64,000 nucleotides of DNA from Heliopora coerulea (Eukaryota; Cnidaria; Anthozoa; Scleralcyonacea; Helioporidae). Positions within the stretch are counted from its first letter, which is position 1. Each line of letters starts with the position of its first letter. Positions 37,655-47,280 of the stretch are shown here, in pieces. Both the position numbers and the translations under genes were made by a program. The stretch is from positions 2,580,501-2,644,500 of the forward strand of contig JASJOG010000020.1 of NCBI GenBank assembly GCA_030142905.1, in the 5' to 3' direction. A model generated the notes under the pieces. It had not been told where the DNA came from and searched no databases. It saw only the letters and a list, made by a program, of their open reading frames with translations.

Positions 37655-38497
37655 ATGCCTGGGACAAATAGCCTAGCCACAGAAGGCTCGATAGAATTGG
37701 CAGAAAATTTGCCAGTGTCTCAGTTGGCTTACTACCGAGAAGTTCCAACGACCAACGTCGCTTTTTCATGGCCATACACCGACTCTCCCGATGGTGTCCA
37801 GTATCGATTCCAACCCTTTGCTATCAACCCAGCGTTGCTACACTTCGCTCAACGAGAAGCTTTTACGAGAGCATTCTTTGGTTTGTACGATCAGCGAAGC
37901 CTCTACGACGGTTTCAAAGCCAGCCACTACACGTCACCGGCTAGAGACGAAGAAAAGCCCAAACAGTCGTATGTTCGCTTGATCGGCGAAGCTATACTCA
38001 ACTCACCCGAAAAGAAACTCGTGCTGAGCGAGATCTATCAAAAGATTCAGACAAAATATGCCTACTTCAGAAACCGAGGAAGTGGATGGAAAAACAGTAT
38101 TCGTCACAACCTCTCGCTAAACGACTGTTTTGTCAAACTGGGTCGAAGTCCGAATGGCAAGGGACATTTCTGGACCTTAAGCCCGCAGCACTACGAAGAC
38201 TTCCTCAAAGGTTCGTGTCAGCAACGCAAATTCCAAAAGAAACAAGCCCCGAAATTCTGTTATTATCCAAGTGAGACGTTTCGACTCAACAATCACTACA
38301 TCGTGGATAGTTCGCCAATGCAACAGATTTTCGATAGGAGGGTGAACATCGAAGTTCCAGAAGAAATCGAAGAGATCAAACAAGAAGAGGTCGTAAATGT
38401 GGCAGAAGATAATCACGAAGACAAGCCATCGAGGAGTCGTCCTTTCGATGTAGAAAATCTCCTTGCCGTCCACCCCAAAAGACCAGCCAGTTGTTAG
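37655..38497 (+). CDS. foxQ2: FoxQ2-type forkhead transcription factor, paralog B, intronless
   Basis: This is a 280-residue single-exon frame with a strong start context (caccATGC). The forkhead domain runs from about residue 101 (KPKQSYVRLIGEAIL) to about 190. It has the recognition-helix region WKNSIRHNLSLNDCF at 145-159 and GRSPNGKGHFWTL, the FoxQ2 signature also seen in paralog A at 7149-8006. An eh1-like FDVENLL lies at 264-270, identical in seven residues to paralog A, suggesting Groucho-type corepression. The basic tail after the domain differs: paralog A has RRRRAQRRVRK whereas this protein has a milder QQRKFQKKQ stretch. An acidic segment (about 233-257) precedes the eh1-like motif. 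A TATA box lies about 96 bases upstream and AATAAA about 190 bases downstream. A Tc1-type transposon starts 886 bp past the stop. Nuclear developmental regulator; target genes unknown. Confidence 0.93.
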   Translation: MPGTNSLATEGSIELAENLPVSQLAYYREVPTTNVAFSWPYTDSPDGVQYRFQPFAINPALLHFAQREAFTRAFFGLYDQRSLYDGFKASHYTSPARDEEKPKQSYVRLIGEAILNSPEKKLVLSEIYQKIQTKYAYFRNRGSGWKNSIRHNLSLNDCFVKLGRSPNGKGHFWTLSPQHYEDFLKGSCQQRKFQKKQAPKFCYYPSETFRLNNHYIVDSSPMQQIFDRRVNIEVPEEIEEIKQEEVVNVAEDNHEDKPSRSRPFDVENLLAVHPKRPASC

Positions 38498-38689
38498 TTA
38501 AAACCTTTGTAGTTTCTGACAATTATACATTTATTTAAAGTTCTTAGGATCTGGACTGGCCTAAAGAAAATAATTTAAAACATATAAAATTTGTTTGAAA
38601 TTAAATTAAATACACTCTCATAATTATATTCTAAAAATCTTTTGTTTGTAAATGTATGTATTTCAGTGGCAAAAAATTCAAAAAAAGAA

Positions 38690-38695
38690 AATAAA
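38690..38695 (+). terminator. Polyadenylation signal of foxQ2 paralog B
   Basis: AATAAA about 190 bases after the stop codon in AT-rich sequence, a plausible 3' end for this gene. Confidence 0.5.
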
Positions 38696-39382
38696 TTCCA
38701 CATATACAAATTTTTTTAAGTTATTCGAGTAGTGTTTTCATTCTTATCAACTTCGTCCGATAATTTCGTGCCTCTTATCTTGCGCTGGAGTAGATATTAA
38801 GTGCCTGCAGTACCAGCAACAAAGAACGGCTGAAATGCAATGATGTCTCCTGAATATCTGCCACTAAGCAAAGCTTTTAATTTTACCAGTACACTGACTT
38901 GACATCAACTCTAACACTAAGTCTTAACTCAACAGTTAAGTCTTCCTTAACTCAAACTCTAAAGGTGCCTTTAACGTTAGTTAATCTTAGTTCAAATGCT
39001 GACGCACCTCAGTGCATTTTTTCTTTGTTTTAACATCACGCGATTAGAAAGTGGCGGGAGACGGGCAATATACACTGTTTTCCACCTCTTTACTCTGTCG
39101 TCCCTGTCTGAATTGTAAATAACACACCAAAGCTACACGACAAAGCCTCCGAGAATTTTGATGGCACATTTATAAATTTTCTCATTCTAGTTCGTTGGTT
39201 TCTGCCTTTGCTCACGATATACACTTGAGTAAGCACGGTGTGAAAATTCTCCTTTCTATCGTACGGATCAATGACGGGTCAGTCTTATTGCGTCGGCTTA
39301 ACACAGTTACCAGACTGCTTTTCGAAGTGTAATTTTTTTCTTTTGACCTTAATGACTGTCTATGCGTTCACTTTGGAAACTA
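38696..39382. other. Intergenic spacer
   Basis: Nothing recognised between the foxQ2 3' end and the transposon, apart from 'aactctaa'-type steps near 38900-38960. Confidence 0.4.
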
Positions 39383-41008
39383 CAAGTGCGTCTCAAAAAA
39401 TTAGAATATTATGAAAAAATAGGATATCTGTCGTGAAGTAATGTCGAAGTTCAAAATTTTAATTGTATTTGTCTCACTGGACCTAAACTGATCTATCCCC
39501 AGTTATACGTTGGTATAATCGAACAACTATGGTTTCCATACAATGATCATTAAAAATCCAGCATCTCAAAATATTAGATTATAATATCTGAACATCCAAA
39601 ACACATCATTACAAGCTTTTACTTGTAGAGTAGCTTGGCCATAAATGGAAAGATAGGTAAGCAATGTCTGTCAGTACTTGGTCGGAGCTCCTTTAGCATC
39701 AATGACTGCCTGAATACGTCGTGGCATAGAGGAAATGAGCCTGTGGCACTGCTCAGGTTTAATGGACGCCCAGGTGGTCTCGATGGCAGCCTTGAGCTCT
39801 GCCAGATTGCTGGGACGCAAGCTGGTCATCTTCTTTTTAACTATACCCCATAAATTCTCGATGGGGTTCAAGTCCGGTGAGTTACTTGGCCAAGGAAGCA
39901 CGTCGATGTGATGATCAGCAAACCAGATAGTCGTTGATTTGGCACTATGTGCAGGTGCCAAATCCTGCTGGAACACAAATTCTGCATCACCAAATAGCCT
40001 TTCAGCTGACGGAAGCATGAAGTTCTCCAAGATCTCCTGGTAGGCCACTGCGTTCACTGTGACCTTGAGAAAACACAGAGGTCCAACACCTGCAGATGAC
40101 ATGGCACCCCAAACCATCACTGACTGCGGGAACTTGACGCTGGACTTCAAACAGCTGGGGTTCTGTGCCTCTCCAGCTCTCCTACAAACTCTGCAACCTT
40201 GGTTTCCGAACGAGATACAAAACCTACTCTCATCAGAGAACAGCACCTTGGACCACTGAGCAACACTCCACTTCTGCTTCTCTTTGGCCCATGTCAGCCG
40301 CTTGTGACGTTGCCTGGCGTTGAGAAGAGGCTTGGTGCTGGGTACTCGGCTGTTGTAGCCCATTTCCTGAAGCCGTCTGTGCGTGGTAGCCCTAGATGCA
40401 CCAACTCCTGCCTCTGTCCACTTTTTATGGATCTCATCCACATTGTCAAACCGGTTCTTCCTCACGGTTTTCTCGAGGCTGCGGTCATCCCTCTTGCTGG
40501 TGCACCTCTTTCTGCCACACTTTGCTCGTCCAGACAACGTTCCTTTGAGATGCTTCGAAACAGAACTCTGGGAGCAGCCGGCTTTTTCAGCAATAACTTT
40601 CTGAGTCTTTCCCTCTTTGTGGAGTGTGTCAATGATGGTCTTTTGGACAACCGTTAGATCAGACGTCTTCCCCATGATTGCAGCACCAGTGGTTTCCGTG
40701 AATAAATAAATAAACGATTGTTGTGTGGTACATGTGGTATTTGTACATTTGTGTGAAGTTCGTCAAGTTCAGATGCTCAGGAACGCCCTACCTAGATGTT
40801 GAGATATTATATTCTAATATTTTGAGATGCTAGATTTTAAATGATCATTGTGTGGAAACCATAGTTGTTTGATTATACCAACGTATAATTGGGGATAGAG
40901 CAGTTTAGGTCCAGTGAGACTAATACAATTAAAATTTTGAGCTTCGACATTACCTCACGACAGATATCCTATTTTTTCATAATATTCTAATTTTTTGAGA
41001 CACACTTG
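39383..41008 (-). mobile_element. Complete Tc1-type DNA transposon
   Basis: A 1626-bp element bounded by TA dinucleotides (39381-39382 and 41009-41010), the usual Tc1/mariner target duplication. The terminal inverted repeats are long, about 213 bp each (39383-39595 and 40796-41008). The outermost 28 bases match with a single difference (caagtgcg versus caagtgtg), and the full arms are well over 90% alike by eye. The single gene inside, on minus, is open from end to end. The intact ends, intact frame and similar arms indicate a young insertion. Confidence 0.95.
39671..40675 (-). CDS. Tc1-family transposase, full length
   Basis: This 334-residue frame is a normal length for Tc1 transposases. 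It catalyses cut-and-paste transposition. The N-terminal third contains paired-type helix-turn-helix DNA-binding regions (about residues 8-45, e.g. EKAGCSQSSVSKHL; second about 70-110). The catalytic DDE triad is complete: D148 in FSDESRF, D238 in FQQDLAPAH, E273 in SPDLNPIENLWG. There are 34 residues between the last two, the DD34E spacing of Tc1. The basic patch GRKRCTSKRDD (54-64) could serve as AT-hook or nuclear-localisation sequence. No stop or frameshift is present, so the enzyme may be functional. The ATG at 40675 begins MGKTSDL, the typical start of this family. It is the only gene of the enclosing element. Confidence 0.95.
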   Translation of the reverse strand: MGKTSDLTVVQKTIIDTLHKEGKTQKVIAEKAGCSQSSVSKHLKGTLSGRAKCGRKRCTSKRDDRSLEKTVRKNRFDNVDEIHKKWTEAGVGASRATTHRRLQEMGYNSRVPSTKPLLNARQRHKRLTWAKEKQKWSVAQWSKVLFSDESRFCISFGNQGCRVCRRAGEAQNPSCLKSSVKFPQSVMVWGAMSSAGVGPLCFLKVTVNAVAYQEILENFMLPSAERLFGDAEFVFQQDLAPAHSAKSTTIWFADHHIDVLPWPSNSPDLNPIENLWGIVKKKMTSLRPSNLAELKAAIETTWASIKPEQCHRLISSMPRRIQAVIDAKGAPTKY

Positions 41009-41010
41009 TA

Positions 41011-42192
41011 AATAAGGAATTTAGTAAGAATGCTACGACGCCAATAACTTATTAATTTCAATTTTACGGCAATGAAGTAAACCACTTTTTATAAACTCAA
41101 GATATTATATTTTTTACCTCGGAAACGTTAGGAATTCTAGACGATTAATTAATTTTATTCGTAAAATGCCACAGAAAGCTCTATTCTTAGTCTCAGTGCC
41201 AACAGCTTTATCCTTACCAAAGTGAAATTGCTTACAAAGACCAGCTAATTCAAATGAACGCACTCTCTCTATTTTGCTGGCACGAATATTTGGATATCAT
41301 ATCCTTCTTTACAGCTATTGATGTACATATTTCGCTTAACAAAACCACTCTTCTAAGGAAAATTTGAACGCGATATCCCTACAAGATTTCATCATAAAGT
41401 CAACGATAACGTTTTTGAAGAACGATAGAGCATCCACAGCAGATCATACTTGCTAGGAGTAACAAGAATATGGAACGCATGGTCAAATGAAATACGTCTT
41501 TCAACCATTCTACGAACCTCTAAAACTTAACTATCACTATTCTGTTGTTCCCACCACTTACGACACACGTTCTTGGATAACAATTTAAAACGATCTAAAA
41601 CAAAACTTTTGTTTATTGGCTCTACCTATAACCTTAATAATAAAATTAGCGATCAACGGGTCTTAACGAAGTTTCTATCTCACGAACTGATACGGATTAA
41701 TGTTTAGTTTGTTTACTTGGTTATTTTGCTTAAAAAAAATAAAAACATCAAGGAACAGCTTGGATGCTAGGATTTTCCCCCTTAATGCCTTGCAGACCTA
41801 TTCTGTTGTCAAGCATATACACTGGATTGATTTTAAGAACTTTAAAGTACTGGAAGTGTGCACTGTGCAACTGTATTATCTAGGAAAATAGAAGCATTGG
41901 ATCAGGACTCGGTATCGGCAGATACTCAATATTAAATGACTTGGATCAGGATCGGGAGCAAAAAAACTTGATCGGGACATCCCTATTCAAAAGAAAATTT
42001 CTATGGTAAAACCACCTCACACTTGACGTACACAGTACGTTAAGTTTGCTTTGGGAGACTCCTTTCAATCTTTAAAATGTCTACAAGTGATTGTCCAGCG
42101 GAAATCGTAACTTTAATATAAATAGCAATGCCCAACAAATCGTGCGCAGTATCGCCATATGTAAACATTAACAGATGGTTAAATAAAGAAGG
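41011..42192. other. Intergenic, no gene recognised
   Basis: AT-rich sequence between the Tc1 element and the hairpin element. No coding exon was seen. Confidence 0.4.
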
Positions 42193-42295
42193 CTAGAAGA
42201 ATTTAAAACATATTTATTGACTAACGTTTCGTCGCTGATGATGTTGCCTGTAGCGACGAAACGTTCGTCAATAAATATGTTTTAAACTCTTCTAG
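42193..42295 (+). repeat. Hairpin element with hammerhead-like core
   Basis: Arms of about 43 bp ('ctagaagaatttaaaacata' onward and its inverse ending 'ttaaactcttctag') surround a short loop. On plus, 42235-42265 reads CTGATGAT, the stem GTTGC / GCGAC with loop CTGTA, then GAAACGTT. This is the same order as in the repeats at 21182-21224 and 52496-52528. Confidence 0.8.
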
Positions 42296-42479
42296 TCTTT
42301 CAATCTTTGTCTTTGAATTTGTCAAGGAAACTTTCAGAGAACGGAAGTAACGATACAACTGAAATCGATGGCATTACAACAATCTGGCTGAACATGTCAT
42401 ATATCGGTACAAAAGAACAACTTTGACGCACGCCAAACAGACTCCTTTTCCAAAGGCAATTTTTAATTGGGGATTGCTA

Positions 42480-42680
42480 ACTAAAGCCCACGATACATCA
42501 GAGCTTGTTTCGGAAACTTTGTTTCGGAAACTGTTTCGGAAACCGTGTTTCCAAAACTTTTCCGCTAGTGTATCGCAAAAACTTTCCGAAAGTTTATTTC
42601 GGAAACAAATTTCTTCGGATAGAGCGTGTTCTATCTTCAGAAACCGGTTTCCGAAACCAAACGCTATCTAGCCAATCAAT
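42480..42680. repeat. gtttcggaaac-rich tract
   Basis: Variants of 'gtttcggaaac' occur about eight times in both orientations (42508-42660). A similar, weaker tract is at about 50560-50760. Subterminal motif arrays of this kind flank some DNA transposons, and the transposon-associated MADF-like frame immediately downstream fits that reading. Confidence 0.5.
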
Positions 42681-42714
42681 AAACGTTGGGTTGTCACATG
42701 GCCTCTAAATCGAA

Positions 42715-43080
42715 ATGGCGAAGGAAAGTGTGTGGACGAGAGAGAAAATAGAGGCTCTTGCAGTGTTTTGGCAGGAAAAGCCGATTTTATTTAACACAAA
42801 ACTACATGAATACCATGATCGAAACAAACGGAAAGCAGCGATTTCCGAAATAGCGTCCAATTTGGACATGGATTGTAAGTATGTGCCACGACATACTATT
42901 CAGCAAATTCTATTTGAAGCTGACACCCCACAAGTGCTGCCACATGCATTTGATAGCAGATCAACACTACAACATGGCTGTGAAGGATTCAACTACAGAT
43001 CATCAACAACTCCCTCTCCAACAGCAAGTCATGTTTCTGATTCCTCTGGAGCAAGTGCAACTACTTACTATACTCTATGA
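42715..43080 (+). pseudogene. MADF/Myb-SANT-like DNA-binding protein, probable transposon remnant
   Basis: A 121-residue frame. Residues 5-60 (WTREKIEALAVFWQEKP, then LFN, Y, RKAAISEIASNLDM) resemble the first half of a MADF/Myb-SANT-like DNA-binding domain. In such proteins a helix with a K..LR..Y..E pattern should follow; here the sequence runs instead into VPRHTIQQ and a Ser/Thr-rich tail, so the domain looks truncated or frame-shifted. Proteins of this type commonly accompany PIF/Harbinger transposases. No transposase was seen nearby. It could instead be a short domesticated host gene, but the lost second half argues for decay. Confidence 0.45.
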
Positions 43081-43586
43081 AAGACAGTACATACTGATTT
43101 TTTGTAGTTGTACCATTCCAGATGTTTTGTTGAGTTTGAAAAGGTGAACTCCCCACTGTACCTTCATAGGAAAATCGTACAAATATTTGAAAATCGTAGA
43201 AGTACTGGTATGAACCGGCTTAAGTGAAATTAAAATGTTTATCTTTATTGCTTATTTTTTTACACGTACTACAAAGAGAAGGAAGAGGGACGAGACAGCC
43301 GGCAGTTTTTAAATCTGAAGTCGTTTAGCAAGCGGTAATTGATAAACAAATGGATCATTTAAAAAGTACAGATTGGTTTAGCCTGTTGATACATGGCACC
43401 ATGCTATTTACGTCTTCGGTAATTCGCCCGGTAATTCGGTAATTAGACAATTTTTATGCTTGAAGCGTGTGCTTTTGACCGAACCCCACTAATGGTGAAT
43501 CTCCTTGCCGCGGCCAGCAAACTAAGCCTCCGATAACGAAAGTTTACCGTATGTACAAAGCATCATGGCATCGTGACTACATCTTG
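43081..43586. other. Intergenic, nothing recognised
   Basis: No coding or repeat signal that can be named. Confidence 0.35.
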
Positions 43587-43780
43587 AAGGGCCGCTTACT
43601 CGTGCGAATTTGTACGTCACAATTGGACCTCCTGGCGCACGCAACAAACCCATGACAGTCTGTGCAGCAAGATATCCTCTTATGATTCGCTCCAGTTTGT
43701 TCTCGATACTCTCGTCAGTTTAATAGATACTCCAACATGTCAATCGCAAGGCGCAAAATCAGAAGTGTAAAAGGCCTTTA
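43587..43780. mobile_element. MITE, second copy at 51010-51216
   Basis: The ends read 'agggccgcttactcgtgcga' and, inverted, 'agtgtaaaaggccttt'. The interior ('tgattcgctccagtttgt', 'atactccaacatgtcaatcg') is the reverse complement of the element at 51010-51216. Two independent copies of the same size confirm a mobile family. It encodes nothing. Confidence 0.75.
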
Positions 43781-43809
43781 CAAACATTCCGTGTAGTTAA
43801 ACATTACGA

Positions 43810-44060
43810 GTCGAAAGGCGAACCTTATTAACCACTTCCCTCCTCAGACGGTCCTTTAGAATTTTAACGAATATTTCGGATTTACACCCGATCACTTGAA
43901 GTGTAACTATATCCGATGACGGAAATTTTCGAGAGTCAGAATCATATATTTTACAACCCAACCGACACCAGTTGCAAAAAATGTTGGGACCCCACTTGGG
44001 AGTTGAACCCGCGACCCTCCAAATCAAGTGCAGTACTCTGCCAAATTAGCAATGAACGCC
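43810..44060 (-). repeat. tRNA-derived SINE, third family
   Basis: On minus the head reads 'gctaatttggcagagtactg' (A-box side) then 'gggtcgcgggttcaactccc' (clear B box). The body 'ccaacattttttgcaactgg' extends toward 43810. It differs from families A and B. The good B box makes the tRNA ancestry likely. Confidence 0.6.
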
Positions 44061-44509
44061 GTTGTCGAGAGGTTGACTACGAGTTCTGGATTTGTAATGG
44101 TGGTAATGCTATTGAAGTAATGGCTATGTACACTTCGAGTTGCATTTATCGCAACTAGTCTCGGTAGGGTCTCAAAATATAAGATTCTGACACTGGAAAA
44201 TTTCCTTCATCTTTGGTATTTTATCCCGGTTAACACCAGACGGTTTTCTTCGTTAGAGGGAGATGCCCAGGAGCCGAAAGGTTTAAACATTGAGGGCATG
44301 CTATGGGTCACACACACGGTACGGGACAACTTAGTAATATGAGCTGAATTAAACTTTGGTACCAGAATTGTTACATCGGGTGAGGCTATTCTGCACGCAG
44401 TTGATGTAGAGACGTCATACCGACAAATAACGAAACGTGTCGAAACGTTCTCGAACAGTCTCCGTACTGCGAGCAAAATTCCCCACGAATCTTCACGGTT
44501 CAAATCCGA

Positions 44510-45721
44510 ATTGTCCCAGCTGACTGATACTTCTAAGAAAATTAATATTTGGTTTTGAAGTGCATAATTTAAGTCATTACTTCGGAGTTCGTAATTTCGA
44601 TTATTGCTCAGCTCAAACATACTCGTTCTACTTTCCGGGTATATATTATTTCTTACTTTGTAAATGAATATACTTTTTTGGTATATCCTTCTTTCTTTTA
44701 ATGATTGTCTGTTTAACTCTTTCAATACATCATTAGACCTGACTTCATATGATCGACCTGTAACTATCCTAGCTGCTTTGTTTTGCATTTTCTATACTTT
44801 GTCCAGGAGGTTATCTCTACAATTATCCTAAACTAGACTACAATAATCAAAGTTTGGTAGAATCAGAGGATCATAAGTGCTAATTAATTTACACTTTGGC
44901 ACCAAGAAACCAATACCTTTAGAAACTTTGAGAAGTATACCATTGATTTGCTCGTTCCATAAGAGTTGATTATTAATTATAATTCCTAGTGTTTTAGACT
45001 GTTTAACACTTTTGATACTGGTGCCACCCAATTTAATTTCAGGGGCCCTTTCTATATTAGTTGACTTTTGCCTTGAGCCAATAACCATACATTCTATTTC
45101 GTACTTATTTAATGTAAGCTTATTTGCCATTAACCACTGATGTACATTCTTCAAATCAGTATTTAATTTATCTTCAACTTCTATTATCAATTTGCTTCTT
45201 GTGGATGCAACAGACTTGTGGCAGAGAATGTGAGGTAATTTGGCAAATTATTAACATAAATAAAAAAAGAGTGATAGTCCCAATGTAGAACCTTGTGGTA
45301 CCCCATATTTTATGCTGGTCTGCTTAGATTGTACATGATCAACTTTGCACACTTGGATTCTATTTGTAAGGCAAGACCTGAACCACTTCAAGGAATGCTC
45401 AGTTAAGCCATAGAGCTTCATTTTCATCCACAGAATATTGTGGTCAATAGAATCAAAGGCTTTCTTAAGATCTAGGAAAATTATATACTCCATTTAGATA
45501 CCCTTGGTCTATGTTTATCAACCACTTATTAGAAATACTAAGAACTATTGTGAAGGACTGCTTGAATTGATTTTTCCTAAAACCTGCCTGTTGGGAAGAA
45601 AGTATGTTATTAGCTTCAAGATATTTAAACAATTGTTTAGAGATCAGTTTTTCAAAAACCTTAGTCATTGTAGAGAGAACAGAAATAGGCCTATAATTGT
45701 TGCAATCTGCTTTATCACCAA

Positions 45722-45755
<34 letters not shown>

Positions 45756-45910
45756 GTGAAATAATTGCTACTTTTAAATCATCAGGCAAAATACCTGTTA
45801 AAATAGACTAACTGAAAATTGCTGCAAAAGATGGTGCCATAATGTCACCTGAATCTCTTAACAGCTCAGGAGGAATTTTATCATACCCTGCTGCCTCGCA
45901 AATCCGCTAG
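44510..45910 (-). pseudogene. Dead non-LTR retrotransposon reverse transcriptase (CR1/Jockey-like)
   Basis: Reading on minus, the expected order of a LINE reverse transcriptase is recognisable across several frames: AGYDKIPPELLRDSG, then a stop, LPDDLKVAIISP, NNYRPISVLSTMTKVFEKLI, LDLKKAFDSIDHNIL, GVPQGSTLG and WLMANKLTLN. The C-terminal part includes AARIVTGRSYEVRSNDVL. Frameshifts and stops break it. At the catalytic box the usual [Y/F]ADD followed by TSLL is reduced to FSATSLL, so the metal-binding aspartates are gone. A TA microsatellite interrupts it at 45724-45753. The 5' ORF and endonuclease are absent, the usual 5' truncation. The family is placed by motif style only. Confidence 0.85.
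45724..45753. repeat. (TA)15 microsatellite inside the dead RT
   Basis: Thirty bases of alternating T and A occur where the reverse transcriptase frame would read ISP-Y-K-x-GDK. The repeat translates as alternating Tyr-Ile and keeps the frame. Confidence 0.95.
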
Positions 45911-46173
45911 GTGAATTCGCCTACTGGAAAATTTAACAATTTTTAACAGTGAAGGACTGCCTTCTTGAACATTACGAAGACTTTCCGAACGAATTGTCAG
46001 TATGACGTCACTACATCAACTGCGTGCAGAATTGCCCCACCTTTGTCACATCACGATCGGGTGCCATTGTGTACCAGGCAAACGCCTGGAAGAAGGAACT
46101 TGTCAACTGGGGGTTCTAGTTGATCCAGGCGACGTTGAATATCAAGTTTGCAGCATCGAAGGGAAACTGAACA

Positions 46174-46821
46174 ATGCTAGGAAAGCTTTTTTTTAAGCGC
46201 CTACTGCCAGGCACTGTACTGTATTACCTGTTTGTTCAAGTGTATGTACTCTACAATTCCTCCAATGGGAAACCAAACGTATTGGCTGAAATTGCCGAAC
46301 CAGCCATTGCCGTGACGAGCCTTCCCGCCTCAGTCCAAGCCAACAGGAAAAATATGCTCGAACGACTTTGGAATTTGTACACGCTCAACTCCTCGGCTGA
46401 TCTGTGGGATGATTTTATCGATAATGCTGTTTGGGAGGAACCGAACTTGAAAATTGTGGGACGGACTCCGCTTGAAAAAATTTTTCGCGTCTTTATAGGT
46501 TTCGTTGAAAGAAGCCAAATTCTCGTTAAAGATAATAAAATAAAAGTGAAATCTGAGGTTCATTATAAGTCACGCATCAGGCTTGAGATCGATTTCGTGA
46601 TCACCATGTCGTGGCTTGGAATTCAAAAGATGGGCATGACTACCTGGCTGGAGCTTGTCAAACATGGAGATACTGAGAAGATCGTTCGACTGTTAGAGGA
46701 ATGGAACCATGTCCCCTTGATAACTGAAGAGAACACATTGTTCCCAGTGGGATGGTCGGCAGAAAGATTTAGGTCAATTCATGGAAAATTGCTGGAGATA
46801 ATTTGCACCATATTTGATTGA
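46174..46821 (+). CDS. Membrane-anchored protein with a probable NTF2-like domain
   Basis: A 215-residue intact frame; an in-frame TGA two codons before the ATG sets the start. Residues about 10-28 (LPGTVLYYLFVQVYVLY) form a single hydrophobic segment after a basic start (KLFFKR), so a membrane anchor or signal-anchor is likely. Residues about 58-200 look like an NTF2/SnoaL-type fold: a helix LERLWNLYTL, then LWDDFIDNAVWEEP, the GRTPLEKIFRVF turn, and alternating beta-like stretches ending in EEWNHVPL. The W-E-E/D-P motif followed by G-R is the part that suggests the family. Ligand, partner and role are unknown. An ATTAAA signal lies at 46896-46901. The sense-strand start is 264 bp from the 5' limit of the dead reverse transcriptase on the other strand. 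It could be a conserved uncharacterised host gene; no transposon protein resembling it is known to me. Confidence 0.65.
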   Translation: MLGKLFFKRLLPGTVLYYLFVQVYVLYNSSNGKPNVLAEIAEPAIAVTSLPASVQANRKNMLERLWNLYTLNSSADLWDDFIDNAVWEEPNLKIVGRTPLEKIFRVFIGFVERSQILVKDNKIKVKSEVHYKSRIRLEIDFVITMSWLGIQKMGMTTWLELVKHGDTEKIVRLLEEWNHVPLITEENTLFPVGWSAERFRSIHGKLLEIICTIFD

Positions 46822-46895
46822 TGACCACAAAACTTATTTGACATGATTAAGAATTAAGAACTGTTGGAATTTTTATTGCAGTGATTGTGATTACT

Positions 46896-46901
46896 ATTAA
46901 A
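46896..46901 (+). terminator. Possible polyadenylation signal (ATTAAA)
   Basis: ATTAAA 75 bases after the stop of the NTF2-like gene. The common variant signal, at a usual distance. Confidence 0.4.
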
Positions 46902-47280
46902 TCATTTCAACCTTTTTATCATTAATTTAAGGATAACAATATATGCTGGTGCAAATAGAAACCTGGAATAATCACAGCATTAGGATGATGATGATGCTAA
47001 CAATCAACAGCAGCTTGCTATTGCCTAATGATGTCTTGAGTTTAAAAACAGCTAGAAACTCATAATTTTGATTATTTATATGACAGGAGTTGATAAGGCT
47101 AAGAGATATTTGTAATCACTACAAAGATTAATATTATGATCATTATCATATAATCATGATTATGTTCATGATGATAGTGTTAAGAAATATCTCTTTTGAA
47201 ATATCTCATAATGAAAATTCATGACTATCATATTTTTCTCATCATTTTTTAAATATTATATAGATATATATTTTTTTATT
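46902..47280. other. Intergenic, AT-rich
   Basis: Contains short atgatga- and atcatgatt-type steps; no gene. Confidence 0.4.

Noticed and set aside
40059..40657. Plus-strand frames antisense to the transposase (66-152 codons)
   Set aside because: Shadows of the real transposase gene on the other strand.
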